A model generated the notes under the pieces. The model saw only the letters and a list, made by a program, of their open reading frames with translations. It was not told the origin of the DNA and made no database searches. Below, piece after piece: positions 25,551-56,149 of a stretch of DNA of 64,000 nucleotides. The stretch is from Chanos chanos (taxonomy: Eukaryota; Chordata; Actinopteri; Gonorynchiformes; Chanidae), in NCBI RefSeq assembly GCF_902362185.1, contig NC_044497.1, positions 37,008,001 to 37,072,000 on the forward strand, in the 5' to 3' direction. The translations under genes and the position numbers were made by a program. Each line of letters opens with the position of its first letter. Position 1 is the stretch's first letter.

Positions 25551-28500
25551 TTCCAGGTTTTTCATTTGTTTATTGTAAGACATTTCGCCCTGGAATACAA
25601 AGATACAGACAGGTTTCCTTCTCAGCTTTTATGTACCTGTCCTACTGGCAGCTGCATAGAAGAATCTTTGAAGTTTTAGACTTTATTAATTGGTTTAAGT
25701 TGGTCATCATTTTACTCTTTTTATGGATCAAGAGTGTAGTTTGGTCACAAACGTGGTGCATTAGTAAAAAACGAAATTTCTTGTGTTTCGGGAAGCCTCT
25801 GCTGTTGTGTAAGAGTAGTGAATGTGCATGACTGCAGGCATGGTTTGTGGCAGACAGAAGGCCTATATTTGATGTCTTGGACTTCTTCAAACACTTATTC
25901 TCCCATTAAGACTGACTGTGGTGAAGGTGCAGGCTCTCAGTGTGAAAACCACACATCCGCTGAGGTCTTGAGAACTTTAATGTTATCTTACACCTCTTGA
26001 ACTATTTTCTTTCTTTCTTTCGTTTGTTCTCTCTCTCATTCATTCATTTGTTTGTTTTTTTCTTTTGTTTTTCTTATATTTTCCCTTTTTTTCCTTTCCA
26101 TTTGCATTTCCTGTTGCATTTGTTTTTTGCATGGCTACTTTCCTCTAAATAGGTTTGTCTCATGGTGTCATTCATGCTACTTTTAGGGTTAGCCAAGCTG
26201 AAGTTCAGTCAGACACAAAGACAGCACGGTGTAAACTAGCCATTGTTCTGGGTTTAAAGAATACAGAGGATAATATCTCTAACAACCACATACATGCCTT
26301 TTTCTTTGTTGAATTGGAATACCTTTAAAATGTTTAATATTCAGTCAGTATTATCCCCTGTCTGGGCAGTGCTAGTGTGTTTGTCTGTATGGCTAATACA
26401 GCGCAGAGGCTTAGAAAGTGTGTTTGGGAGAAGGAGTAGGCTGCCAGTTTCATACCGTCCCAACTGAGGGGTTTATGGGAAACCTGTTTTTTTTTTTTTT
26501 TTTTTAACGTTGTGTTAGTTTTCAGTCACCCTTATAACAGAAAACATAGTTTGACATTGACATTTTAAAGAAGAGCTCTGTTATTTTTCCACTGATAAGG
26601 CCTATAAACAATGCTAGTGCTGAACGTTTTACAGTAAATGTGGGTGTTTTGTTATAGCGTAATGCAGAGCTTTGCCAGTTGTTACAAGGAACCCATATTA
26701 GGCATTGAACAAAGATAAGTGGTGTTGTGAGTGAATGTGAATAAACGCAATACACTCAAATATTAGTTTGGGCAACAATTTTTGTACGATTATTCACAGC
26801 TGAAAAGCTTCGCCAGCTGTCTGTGTCTAATGCAGTTAGTGGTATTCAAAAGGGTTTGTTAAAATGTTGTCCTAATTCCAACAGCGTCCTTAATAACAGT
26901 GTATTTATATTTTAACTCAAGCAAAGGTTTCAGTAATAAATACTGTGTACAGTTTTCTTACCAAAAAGGGAAATTATGAATTTGTAACATGTAGCCCACC
27001 AATTCATCATTTGAGTAGTAGTACACAATAGGAATATTCAGCCAAACCTGCAGACACTGTTCATATCTAGCTTTGGTATAAGACATTTGTTAAGGATACC
27101 TATGAAGAACCCACCTGATTCTTCTGTTAGTAGTGTAGATTGTGCTTTGATTTAGAGGATGTGGGTATCACATTCAGCGTAATCTTTGCTCATGCCTCAT
27201 TGTAGGTGAGTATGGACTTGAGAGTCTTAAGTCACCTGTCCACTTACCAGAAGTCTCACTCAGTAAGCAGTAATCATCCTCCTTCCTCTTCTTTTTTACA
27301 GGTTCATTAAAGAAATTTACCTTGTAACCAAAACATAGAATTTACGTTGAGGCGTTGATATGTCTGTATTCAGTGGTAGTGAGTGCAGGCAACAGCCCAG
27401 TGACCCTTGTGCTGTGCTGTCAAAGCATGAACATGACAAGTTTGAGCAGGACAGTTAACTCCAAGTTGACACCAGAAGTTTGTGACCTCCTCCACAGAAA
27501 CAGTTTTAAGTTGCTTTGGATGAGAACAATGGCTAAATAAATAAATGCAAACATATTTGAACACAAAACAGCCCTTATTAGACTTAGTCGTAAACTGAGA
27601 GAGTTCTGGTTTGAATCCCAACTTTTAACTTTTGGTAGATTACTTACCAGACTGTCTGATTTTGCATTATGTGTGATATCACCATGTCTTACACTGTCAT
27701 ATGCTTCCCTTCACATTTTTGTGAATGTGTGTGTAGAAATATGCCCAAGCATTTGTAACCCGACCATGGTAACACAGAAAGGCAACAGACTATAAACAAA
27801 TTTGTCTGAAAGTTCTTGCAAGGAACCACTCCTCTCTGTTTCCCTTTGAGAATTTTTTTTTTTTTAACTGTTTGGTATCATAGCAGCAGACCTGTCAGGA
27901 TTCCATGTTGCTGTTAGTTGCTGGATTATTTTGTATTTACACCACCCACATAATGAGATGTCTTTTGTCAATTATTATAAATTAATAAATATAACTAGAC
28001 ATGTTATGAGCTGTACAAAATGGCTTTGTAATAAAAAGATTCACTTTTTTGACAGTGTGTGTTATTGCAGTAAACATAAAACATAAAATATGAAATCAAA
28101 TTAATCAAGTATTTTTTTGCTAAGACTCGTCAAAGACTGTGTGATTATCCGTACACAGGCCTGTAAAATAAACGAGTCCTAATTTTTTTTTAACACCCAA
28201 AAAGTCCATAGGAAAGCTATGTTGTTTTTCTGTCTCTCCCTTCCATTCCTTCATCCATCCCTCCATCCCTGAATACTGTTTATCAATAACTCCTGCGCGT
28301 TAAGCTTCAAAGGCATTCTTTCAGACGGCCGTATGTTTTCTCCTCTGACAGCCGAAATCTTCAGAGGCTTCACCTCCACCCCAAAATCCTCATGTTTGTG
28401 TTGTTTGTCTGGCGTAATATGTGTATCCATGGGAAAATTTGAACATTTGGAATGTGGAGGAATTTTCACGGAGGGACGGAAGGCTGTCATCTGTGCAAAC

Positions 28501-28598
28501 AGACCAGCACGCTCAGGCAAAAGCCAAATAAATGCAAAATTGGCATGTTTGAGTGAAACATACGCTACCCAAACCATGATTTTCTTCTTCATCTTTCA

Positions 28599-28600
<2 letters not shown>

Positions 28601-28638
<38 letters not shown>
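28601..28638. repeat. (CT)n microsatellite
   Basis: CT dinucleotides with a few interruptions, followed by CCTCCC-rich and GTGT-rich sequence. Confidence 0.85.
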
Positions 28639-28640
<2 letters not shown>

Positions 28641-30498
28641 ACCTCCCTCCCCCTCTTCTTTTGTGTGTGTATGTGTTTATGAAATGGAAATTCCACACTG
28701 ATGTCTTGGATAGCTTTGGATACAAAAGCAGAGCGAGTGCCTAAATGTTCTCTCTGGGAATAACAAATAATGCAAAACATAATATCATGTTCTTGGAATG
28801 AACTACGAGTCTGATTTATCATCTCCCCCAGACCGGAGCATCATACTAAACATCTCAGCTAAATCCCCTCACTTTTTACAGTCATTCTCTCATAGCAAGT
28901 AATCCATTAAGTAGTGAGTTTAATTTAATGGCATGAATTCTTTTGAAGCTTTTGGTGTTGCTGTTTTGTACAGGGCAATCTGTGATTGTAGACACATTGT
29001 GGACAATATGCCTATGGAAGATATGTGGAAAGTTGTTCTTTGGCAAAACTATAATATACTGTCACTCTGTCTTTCAAACAAGCCATGGCTGTGTTAGTAC
29101 TGAAAAACAAGCTTTCGAATCCCTTGAGCTCTATCTGGAGAAATACACACACAGAACCCCCCACCCCCCCCCCACCTCAATACCTCCTGTTCTGGTTCAC
29201 ATTCATGTCAGGAGGAGAGTGGCTGCTTGTTTGTGTAGAGATTCTCTTGGCTGTTTACTCTAGCTGTGTTGCTTTTAGAGTCCGTCCCTCCATTCTGTTT
29301 ACACAAGGCTCTCCTCTAGTATTGTGCCACCTGCCAGATCTGTTGATGGTACCACCTGGTTAATGTTAAATTGCCAGAGAAGGAAGATGTGTTTGTTAAT
29401 AAACATCAAACCCCGAGCTTTAGTGTTTACTGTAGTCATGGTGGCAATCAGTTATTTAACAAATATCAGTCCTTGGTTCCTCATGGGACATTGTTTAACT
29501 GTGTACAGGCTCTGGGAGGGAAAAGTGTACTGGGGTGTAAAGAACATCTTGTTCGCTGGAAGGTTTCTCTAGTCCTTGTGAACGTGTTCTGTTTTTTTTT
29601 TAATGAAATGCAGTTTTATGAGTTCAAACAACAAAAGAAAGTCCTCTGCAGATTCCATATATGTCAGCTGTTACACATTTTTCCTCACCTGTTTTATCAA
29701 ATTTTCTGTCATTAAGGTATAGAGAGGCCCAAGGCATTCTCCTAGCTAGACTGTAAAAGAGATAAATCCTGCTGTTGGGAAGGAAACAGTTTTGCACGGA
29801 TTTTGGTCTAAGTTAACCAGTGCTATACAGGCTGAACGGATCAACTACTGACTTGATATCTCAAATTGATCTGTGGTAGCACACCAGCTAATGCTAACTA
29901 ATAGCTGACTTTCATACATACCAGAGCCCTATTTTAGATTTTCTGTTCTCCAGTGTTTGTGTATTTTAGCAGAATGTTCGCTGTCAGACTTTTGTAAACA
30001 GGTTAGCATAAGCAGACTGTTAAAAGTGTCTTCTTAAAGCTGGGATGGGCATGTAGATCAAGGAAGATCAATGTGTATGTGGGTGAGAGGTGTTTCATAC
30101 CTTCAGAGCAGAAATACCTAGACAGTATAGAATCACTTCAGCTATCTGTAATGTATTCTGAGAATTCAGTGAAAGCAGTGAAGCTGCCCATGTTTCACAG
30201 CTAGTTGTGTTATGCAGTAGTGACCAGTGCTGTAGAAAGTGTATTTTTTCATCGGTTTCATGGTCACCAGGTACATATCCAGAGTGAACAGTACAGGTAT
30301 AAAGTGAATAATACCAGTACAAACATTCTGTTGACCTAACTCACAAAATAAATACATTCATCCAGTGGCACTGACAGAAGCATGTTATGAATCTGAGCTT
30401 TATTTGAGACAATTCTTCAGCAGATTTCTCATTTTTAAGAAATTGTACATTTAAAAACTGTTTTGCCTTCTTTTTTGGCTTCAGGTGGATAAGTCAAG

Positions 30499-49020
<18,522 letters not shown>

Positions 49021-51938
49021 GAGCCAAGAAGCTTCATTCCACAGCTGGATATCTAAGCCCTCATTGACAGCTAGACAATGTACTGACAGACTGGTAGAGC
49101 CCATTTCTATGGAGTTCAATAGAAACATATTCCACTTGGGAACAACTCTGTTATTTATTTATAATATTGCTGTAACGGTGATTGTTTGTATACCATGGAT
49201 GGACCTCATTGGTACTAAAAGGGCTTCAGTGTGTGTGGGTAATGACATAGTGACCATGTGCCCACAGATAGAGAGCATAAGGCAATGTCAGAAGCTCATA
49301 TGGGGCCAGCAAACGTACAGTAAAGCACATAAGTCCATTTATGTCTCCCATGTCCTAGATGGTTCAGCCCTGAGTTTGTCACCACTGCCTCAAATACTGT
49401 ATATTTGATCACCATTGTTGGTCAGATGTGGTCCTCTGTGTTGGACTACTTAGAAGTGGTTATCAAAACTTGTGAATGTTTTATTGTACCTTTTACCTCT
49501 GTTTTTCAAGGTAGAACCAAACCAAAGGGAAACATTTGTAACCAGCACTTGATGAATGTTTGTATTTCTTAAATTTAGATTGTTTCTTCATTTCATGTTT
49601 TGTTTTTACATGTAAAATTATCACTGAATTTCTGTTGTGTTAACAGCACCTCCCTCACAAAATATCAAAACTAATTTGTTCTTCAATGTCTAAAATAATT
49701 AACCAGCAGAACTCAATCAAACTTTTTTCTTGTATTTGTATAAAGCAACACTTTGTCTAGTTTTGGTAGGTCATTCTTTCTTTATTGATGAAATTATTAA
49801 ATACATTTACCAAAGACTGCAAAACAAAAAAATTACTATCATGTATTACCTTTTTTTGCATAGTCCCTTTCAGTATCTCCAGCATGTAATGATTTGATGG
49901 AGTGAAATATTGTCACTCCAGTGAAAATAAATGAGAAAATGACATGAAGGGATTTAACTGTTGTGAACGGTTAATGCCAAATACATACCTCCAAGTGATC
50001 TGATGGAGGAATAATAAGGGGATTGGGGAAAAAAAATCACAGCAGAGACCGATTAAGATGAGAAAAAGAGAGGACACTAAATATGGCCTGAATGCTCATA
50101 TATGTACCATTTCCTGAGACTAGAGGGATATATGATTTCTGATTTAATTGATGTTCTTTCATTGTCGAAACTGTTAACCAACACTTGACTTTAATGGAGG
50201 ATCTGTGGGCCCATAACTTTTTACACAAATACACTTGTTTGTATGAATGGGCGATGTTGTGCTTTATAAATAAATTCTACATTTAAAAAAATATTACAGT
50301 GCATTAGTCCTTTCTACTCATGCTGCCATTCACCAGTCTCTACCAGCACTGTCCGTTTCTGAGAGAGTGATGGTAAAGTTGTGCATTTGTAAATACGACG
50401 TAAATCATCTTCCAGATATCCACATACGTTGTTACCTGGCCCGACCACTTTTCATTCCTTGGTCTCCACAGTCATGTCTCTGTGGCATATGTAATGTTTT
50501 AACAATTGCTAAGCTCCCGGATCACTATCTCCAAAGGAAGGATGGATAGGACCGCATCAGTTTGGAACATGTGCTACTGATACCGCAAGACATGTTCTCA
50601 CGTGCTCTCTTTGACCGAGTCCGTGTCAACCCTAGGACCTAACGCACTAGTGTAATTTGTAATTCTGTCATACACAGGTATAAAATTAATAATACTTACG
50701 ATGCCTAACTATGATCACATGCCAAATAATAAATGATATATGGTTAAAAATTAGAAATAGGTATAGTCTCTCGTCAGCTAAGATCACAGGACAAATTTAA
50801 TGTGCATGTACGAATGACGGTGCGAAGCGACTCAAATGTGAAATAAATATCACAACGGGAGGCTGCTCTGCATAATTTACATGGTAAGAATGAAACGTCT
50901 TCTCTGTCTATCGTTTTTACTTTGCTCTAATACATTCCTCAGTAGTGCATTACGTGTAGCCGTGAGCACACTAATTAGAGTGTAGTACAATGAACAAGTC
51001 TTGAGCGCTCAAACGCAGCGCAGTCAGAGACTGGGGTGAATGTGTTGTGCCGGGACGAAGGGCAGACTCAAACACATCTTCTCTCCTAAATAAGGTAACG
51101 CCTTTCAACAGCACTGTTATAGTACTGAATGTCAGATTTACTTGTTACTTGTTGATTATTTGCTGGGTAAAGCTCCGTCAAATTATTTGTAAATGTGTTT
51201 GCACACCTATGGTGCTTACTGAATGCACAAAATAGTTTGGTAATCAAGAACGTTCAGAGACTGGTTAGTCTACTGCAAATACTAGGCCTAGCCTACCCAC
51301 AGCTTAGAACTGGTAGGATGAATAATCACATCATTTTTGGATTTCACAGTTATTAGGTGAAAGTACGTTATCTAAATATGTGTCCCTTTGCCATATGATT
51401 GTCTAATTGTAAAGGAGCATCAGACCACATGTTCGCAATTTTTCTGCTATGTAACAAAACGCGATAGAGATCACCAAATTATAGGCTATAATAATCATTA
51501 AAAATAATTTATCAACCACTACATTTATTATTTTCTATGGTATTGTGCTTTACATGATGGCAGCAAAAGAATATTGTGATTAACACTCAAATGCACTGTG
51601 TTCCAGCATTTTGCCAAGTCCATTGTCGTAACCTTAAAACCTGTCCTCTTAAGACCTTCCTACGGGATCTCGCTTTTCGGTTTTACGTATCAAAATTAAT
51701 AATTTAATAATTAATTCCTGAAATTACATGCTACTTTACATATCATTGCCAGCCCGTTGACAAAACATCTGGCAACAACGAGAACAAATCAACCATTTTA
51801 TAGAGCACTTTAAGATGTCACGCTCTTTCATCTTTGTAGCTCTTTTAAAATATTGTTGTCTTTTGTATGTTCTTTCTTAAAATATTGTTAAACCTGGTAG
51901 CCTGTCTGTAAAAAGTTTTTTTTTAAACCGAGATCATT
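49021..51938. other. foxp1 3' UTR and mdfic2 upstream region
   Basis: AATAAA signals lie at 49925-49930 and 50269-50274, implying a foxp1 3' UTR of about 0.9 or 1.25 kb. From 50800 to 51100 the sequence contains CpGs and a possible non-coding first exon of mdfic2 ending in the donor ATAAG/GTAACG at 51094. The rest up to the mdfic2 ATG is AT-rich with no recognisable gene. Confidence 0.4.
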
Positions 51939-54284
51939 ATGAGTGAAGTCGTGGTTAGCGGGGTTCGGAGACTGAGTACCATCTCTGAACACGATCCAAA
52001 CGATGTGGACTCCCGGTCTGAGGTCTCTCTGGGGGGCAGTGAGTGGGCTGGATCCAGGACGTCTCTGTGTTCGAAGGAGAAAACTTTGAGCAGCAGCGGA
52101 TTCACTTCCTTCGAATCCCATCAGCCTGACGCTGGAGGTGCAGTCACTTACACTGTCTTGGTAGTTGAATTTGTTCTTACTCTACTCAGTTCTACAAAGG
52201 AAATGCAGTCATGACGATGTGATCACTGCTGCTAAACGGTCATATTTTTAGACACTTGTGTAAGTTATCACATTCCTTGAAGGTTTTTAAGACTGCAGAA
52301 CAAGCCTCCAGTTGAGGGGCTGAAACACCAATATAACGCATTCTGTTTCACATCAGGTCTTAAACAATTATAGGGCTGTGTTAAAACATTCATGAGACGA
52401 AATGGTTTGAGTGCTATTTTATGGGTGCCTTTTACCTTTGCCAGCAGCACTGAAAAGGTTTGTGAATGAGACTGATGCATTGTGTGGGGTCTATGAGAAA
52501 ACTGGAAAACATGGCATATTCTTCATATTTCATCACATCTCTAAATGTGTAACCTTTTTGACAGTTTCTGGATTTTGCTCTTCATAAACAGTTACAGATT
52601 GAACTACAGGTGCTTCTACCACAGCGTATGTTGTTATTATTACCAACCTCCCTTTTTTTGATATCAGACCTATATACACCTCATTTTCTCTCTTGGACTA
52701 TACACCTGACACAAAGATCCATCATGATTGGAAGTTTTCATTCAGGTGTAGATTGAGTGGTGCATTTATCCTTTGAGCTAATCTTTTGAAGCTCCCACAC
52801 TCTGACTGATCTCAGGCTTATTTTAGCCTGTTTTCACAGCACGAGGATAAACAGCCCTTATGCTGAGATAATGTCCTGTTGATGCTCTGTCTTCTCCCTT
52901 GGCAGTGTACCTACCACAGCAGCACACCCCTCTCCTTTCGATTCCTGCACTCTCACAATGCGGCTAAGTGGTGAAATATGATTATGAATCCACTGATGCT
53001 TCCTATCTGTAAATCCCCTGTATTATAGCAACCCACTTATGTCTTTTAAAGAAGACTGTGAACTGTTTAGTGCAAAACTAACAGTTTTAATGAGGAACTA
53101 GCTGTAATAGCTTTGAGGTGAGGCAGGGACTTTGCTGGCATTGAGTGAACATCCTGGGATCCCAATCATAATACTTGTTCCACTTTCTTCCCTCGATGAG
53201 GGTTGATTGATACCCTTTTACTGTGAAATTTTAATGGTGCACAATTAGGCTTATGGATAGCTGTCCTTTTTTTGGCTGCCTGTGAAAGAGAGTGGTAATT
53301 AGTTGAATTATACATGCGGGAGGATGGGTGGAGATGACAATCAAACAACAGCGACTGTTAATCATTTTGGAGATGGTTGCACACAGCGAGATGCAGATGC
53401 TCCTTACAGACAGACTTGATAGAGTGATCCATTTTGTCTGATTGCTTAGGAACTGTCTGAAAATACTCTGTCATTTTCAGATAATAACTTGTGTAAAAGA
53501 CCATCTCCTACCTGAACAAAGCTTTGGAAAGAATGACATTGATCCATTTTAATTGATAATAAACAAGTTGTTGAACAATTTGTAGTAATATGGTCATGAA
53601 ATAAGACAGCTTGCATCTACATATGATCTTCAATGCACTACTCAAGTTAATATGCAAATATGACATTATTAGGGACACCATTAAAAGTGTGATCAGATTC
53701 ATTCACCTATAGAACAGATTCATTCACCTATAGATCAGATTCATCACCCATTGAACAGATTTATTCACTTATAGATTAGATTCAGCACCATCGTGATCAG
53801 ATTCATTCAGCTATAGAACAGATAAATTCACTTACAGATTGGATTCAGCACTGTCACAATCAGCTCACTGTCATCCTCATCACCGTACTTTCAGATGTTC
53901 CAGATACATTTACATGCGTCCATTTAACTAATGCTCTTATTCAAAACAGCAAGAAAACACAGTCTGTACTTTCACCACTCCACTGTGTCTCTCAGTTTAC
54001 TTTTCTCTTCTTTCTTTATCACAGAGGACTGTGCCACAATCTTGCTGGCCTGTCTCTTCTGCCGTTTCTATGACATCGTAGTCACGTTGCCAGGCGCATG
54101 CGGACGGGCAGTGACACGATGTTTCCCGTCCTGTAAGTACTTTGACGCCTCCAGTGACCAGAATCAAGGGAAGGATTACTGTGACTGCAGTGTGAATCTG
54201 GATTGTAACCTCCTTAATGTGTGCCAGGAAACCAGTGAATTTCTAGAACTTGCAATGGAGATTTCTGAGGTGTGCTACCGCTGA
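51939..54284 (+). CDS. mdfic2: MyoD family inhibitor domain-containing protein 2
   Basis: I-mfa-domain proteins bind and restrain transcription factors, and the larger family members can also bind ion channels. Two coding exons, 51939-52137 and 54025-54284, join in phase to 152 residues. The N-terminal 66 residues are polar and serine-rich (VRRLSTISEHDPNDVDSRS). Exon 2 is the cysteine-rich I-mfa domain: EDCATILLACLFCRFYDIVV, CGRAVTRCFPSC, DYCDCSVNLDCNLLNVCQET and a C-terminal EVCYR. The pattern DCNLLNVC parallels the LDCGILDACCESADCLE segment of MDFI, but this copy has fewer cysteines than MDFI or MDFIC. Position between FOXP1 and MITF matches human MDFIC2. A 5' non-coding exon is likely. The intron (52138-54024) carries a 21-bp tandem repeat. 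Confidence 0.82.
53694..53868. repeat. 21-bp minisatellite with 63-bp higher order
   Basis: Eight units of 20-21 bases begin like CAGATTCATTCACCTATAGA. Units 3-5 and 6-8 correspond one to one, so a three-unit block of about 63 bp was itself duplicated. It lies about 160 bases before the exon 2 acceptor of mdfic2. Confidence 0.8.
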
Positions 54285-55828
54285 CCGGTCTAAGGTTTGG
54301 TCGTTGGGAGAGGCTTGTGAACGTGCATGACTCTGAAGAGGAACATGAATGAGAGTTCCTGTGCTTGGACCTTTATTGACTGGCACACTTATGTCACTAA
54401 AGTGTCAATGACAGGAGATATGGGCTGAGTGTGAAGAATTGTCTGTCCCAGTGGGAGGAGACTCGGTGATGTCACGGCAACCTCAAAGTGCGCTGCATGT
54501 TTCCTTTATTAGCTAAGCAGTTACGTACATGAGATTCCTATTCTGATTTGTCATTTTCTGTTTCTAAACAAATGAAACTCTGAGGGCAGGGTTTGTGTTT
54601 AGTTGGCATTAGTATTCAGTGTTCATACCTCTCATATGTCTCTCATTCATCCATAGTTCACAACTGTTCATACCATGTCTAATGCGATTACACGATGGCT
54701 TTCATTTCTCTAATGCAGCTCTGAAATGATTTCAGATGTTATTAGGAACATATTTGCCTGATGATATGACATGTATATGAATGCCCCACTCCATAAGAAT
54801 CTTTCCAGGTTATGACATCAATCAAACATGACGCTGGAAATCTGATTTCAGTAAGTGCTCCCATTGGGATGCGATGAAAGTATGATTTATACTGACAAGC
54901 ATGCACTACAAAGCCATTTATCACACATAATACATTATTATTACAGTGTGTGAAATGTGGTATGATGTATGTAATGTAAATATGCATGTAAATCTTCATA
55001 ACACAGATAATGCTGAAAGTCTGACAGCTCTCATTGATTTATCGGAGTCAATTTTCATTTATCTCTGATTTTTTTTTTTTATACTTTTAACAAGAAATTA
55101 CTCTTTATAAATAATTCTGCTGCATGGCTGTGAACTTGGATGTATTGGAGTTGAAAAGAATATATTCGTGTTAGGGAATATACATGTCAGTTCATGAATA
55201 TTGAAACATATGATTCATCTAAGTCCATCTGCTATATTCCATTCCTTCATGCTTCATAACCACAAGCATGCCCATGTCCTTAAACAAGTAATAAAGAGGC
55301 ATATATTCTTCGTATGGTACCGTTGTGAATCTCTGAGGTCCTCATAAAACATTTGCCTTGTGTCTCTGTCTGAGAGGACTTCTCTGCTCATTTTGGTTGT
55401 TATTTTTTTCTATTCAGTGTCTGAAAACAAGTCATAATCTTTATTCATTATAAAGGGACATATTTACAGAAGTATTGAGGGGAGGAAGCAATCTTATAGT
55501 GCCCTCTAGTGGTAGATGTAATACAGACAACTCCTCCCAGTAGGAGCAGTTATCACCAGTCTTACTTTTTCTTAAGCGTGTTTATTAATTCAGTCTCTTA
55601 CAAATCTATGGGTTACACTTATAGCAAATATACACACACACACCCTCCATATATGCATACCTTATTCCATACTATTATGCATGTCTCATATTTGACCCCA
55701 TCAGCTGGTCTATTTATAGTTTTCCAGCACTGCTTCACTGTGCTGGGGTGACTGCATGTTTGCTATATGTGTGGTGTCACAGTGCTGGTTTGTATATTCA
55801 CAATGAACTAGACCAGTTTACTACTAAC
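54285..55828. other. mdfic2 3' UTR and eevs upstream region
   Basis: An AATAAA signal at 55290-55295 suggests an mdfic2 3' UTR of about 1 kb. The 500 bases before the eevs ATG must hold its promoter and 5' UTR, but I see no clear TATA box. No MT-Ox exon is visible. Confidence 0.5.
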
Positions 55829-56093
55829 ATGTCACACCAGGACAATATAGAGAAGACCACCTGTAACAAAGTTAATCCTGTTAAAGACTGTAAAGAATTC
55901 AGGTTATTACAGATTAATGGAACATGGACCAAGCAGCCCAGGGACTGTACAAATGAAGAGGGTAAGCAGTCAGAGGCAAAGATGTGAGTATTATAACAAA
56001 CTGAATTACGTTTACAGTTTGAACAACAGCTCACTGTAAAGGTAATAACAAAAATAATTTGTGTTGTTGGCTCATAACTTGTACACAGTTTGC

Positions 56094-56149
<56 letters not shown>

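Larger units (their letters stand above)
21149..30484. other. Gene-free stretch upstream of foxp1 coding exon 1
   Basis: This is probably foxp1 intron 1 if the proposed first exon is right. No protein-coding exon is recognised on either strand, and there is no trace of GPR27 or PROK2, which sit next to EIF4E3 in mammals. It holds a 27-base G run (23719-23745), a degenerate SINE (about 25346-25550), a CT repeat (about 28601-28638) and a compositionally complex tract at 28251-28590. Foxp1 loci are known for many conserved non-coding elements, so enhancers here are likely but cannot be shown from one sequence. Confidence 0.5.

Noticed and set aside
27575-27640. Second SINE suggested by GGTTTGAATCCCA
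   Set aside because: Only the B-box-like motif is present; no A box or SINE body could be recognised around it.
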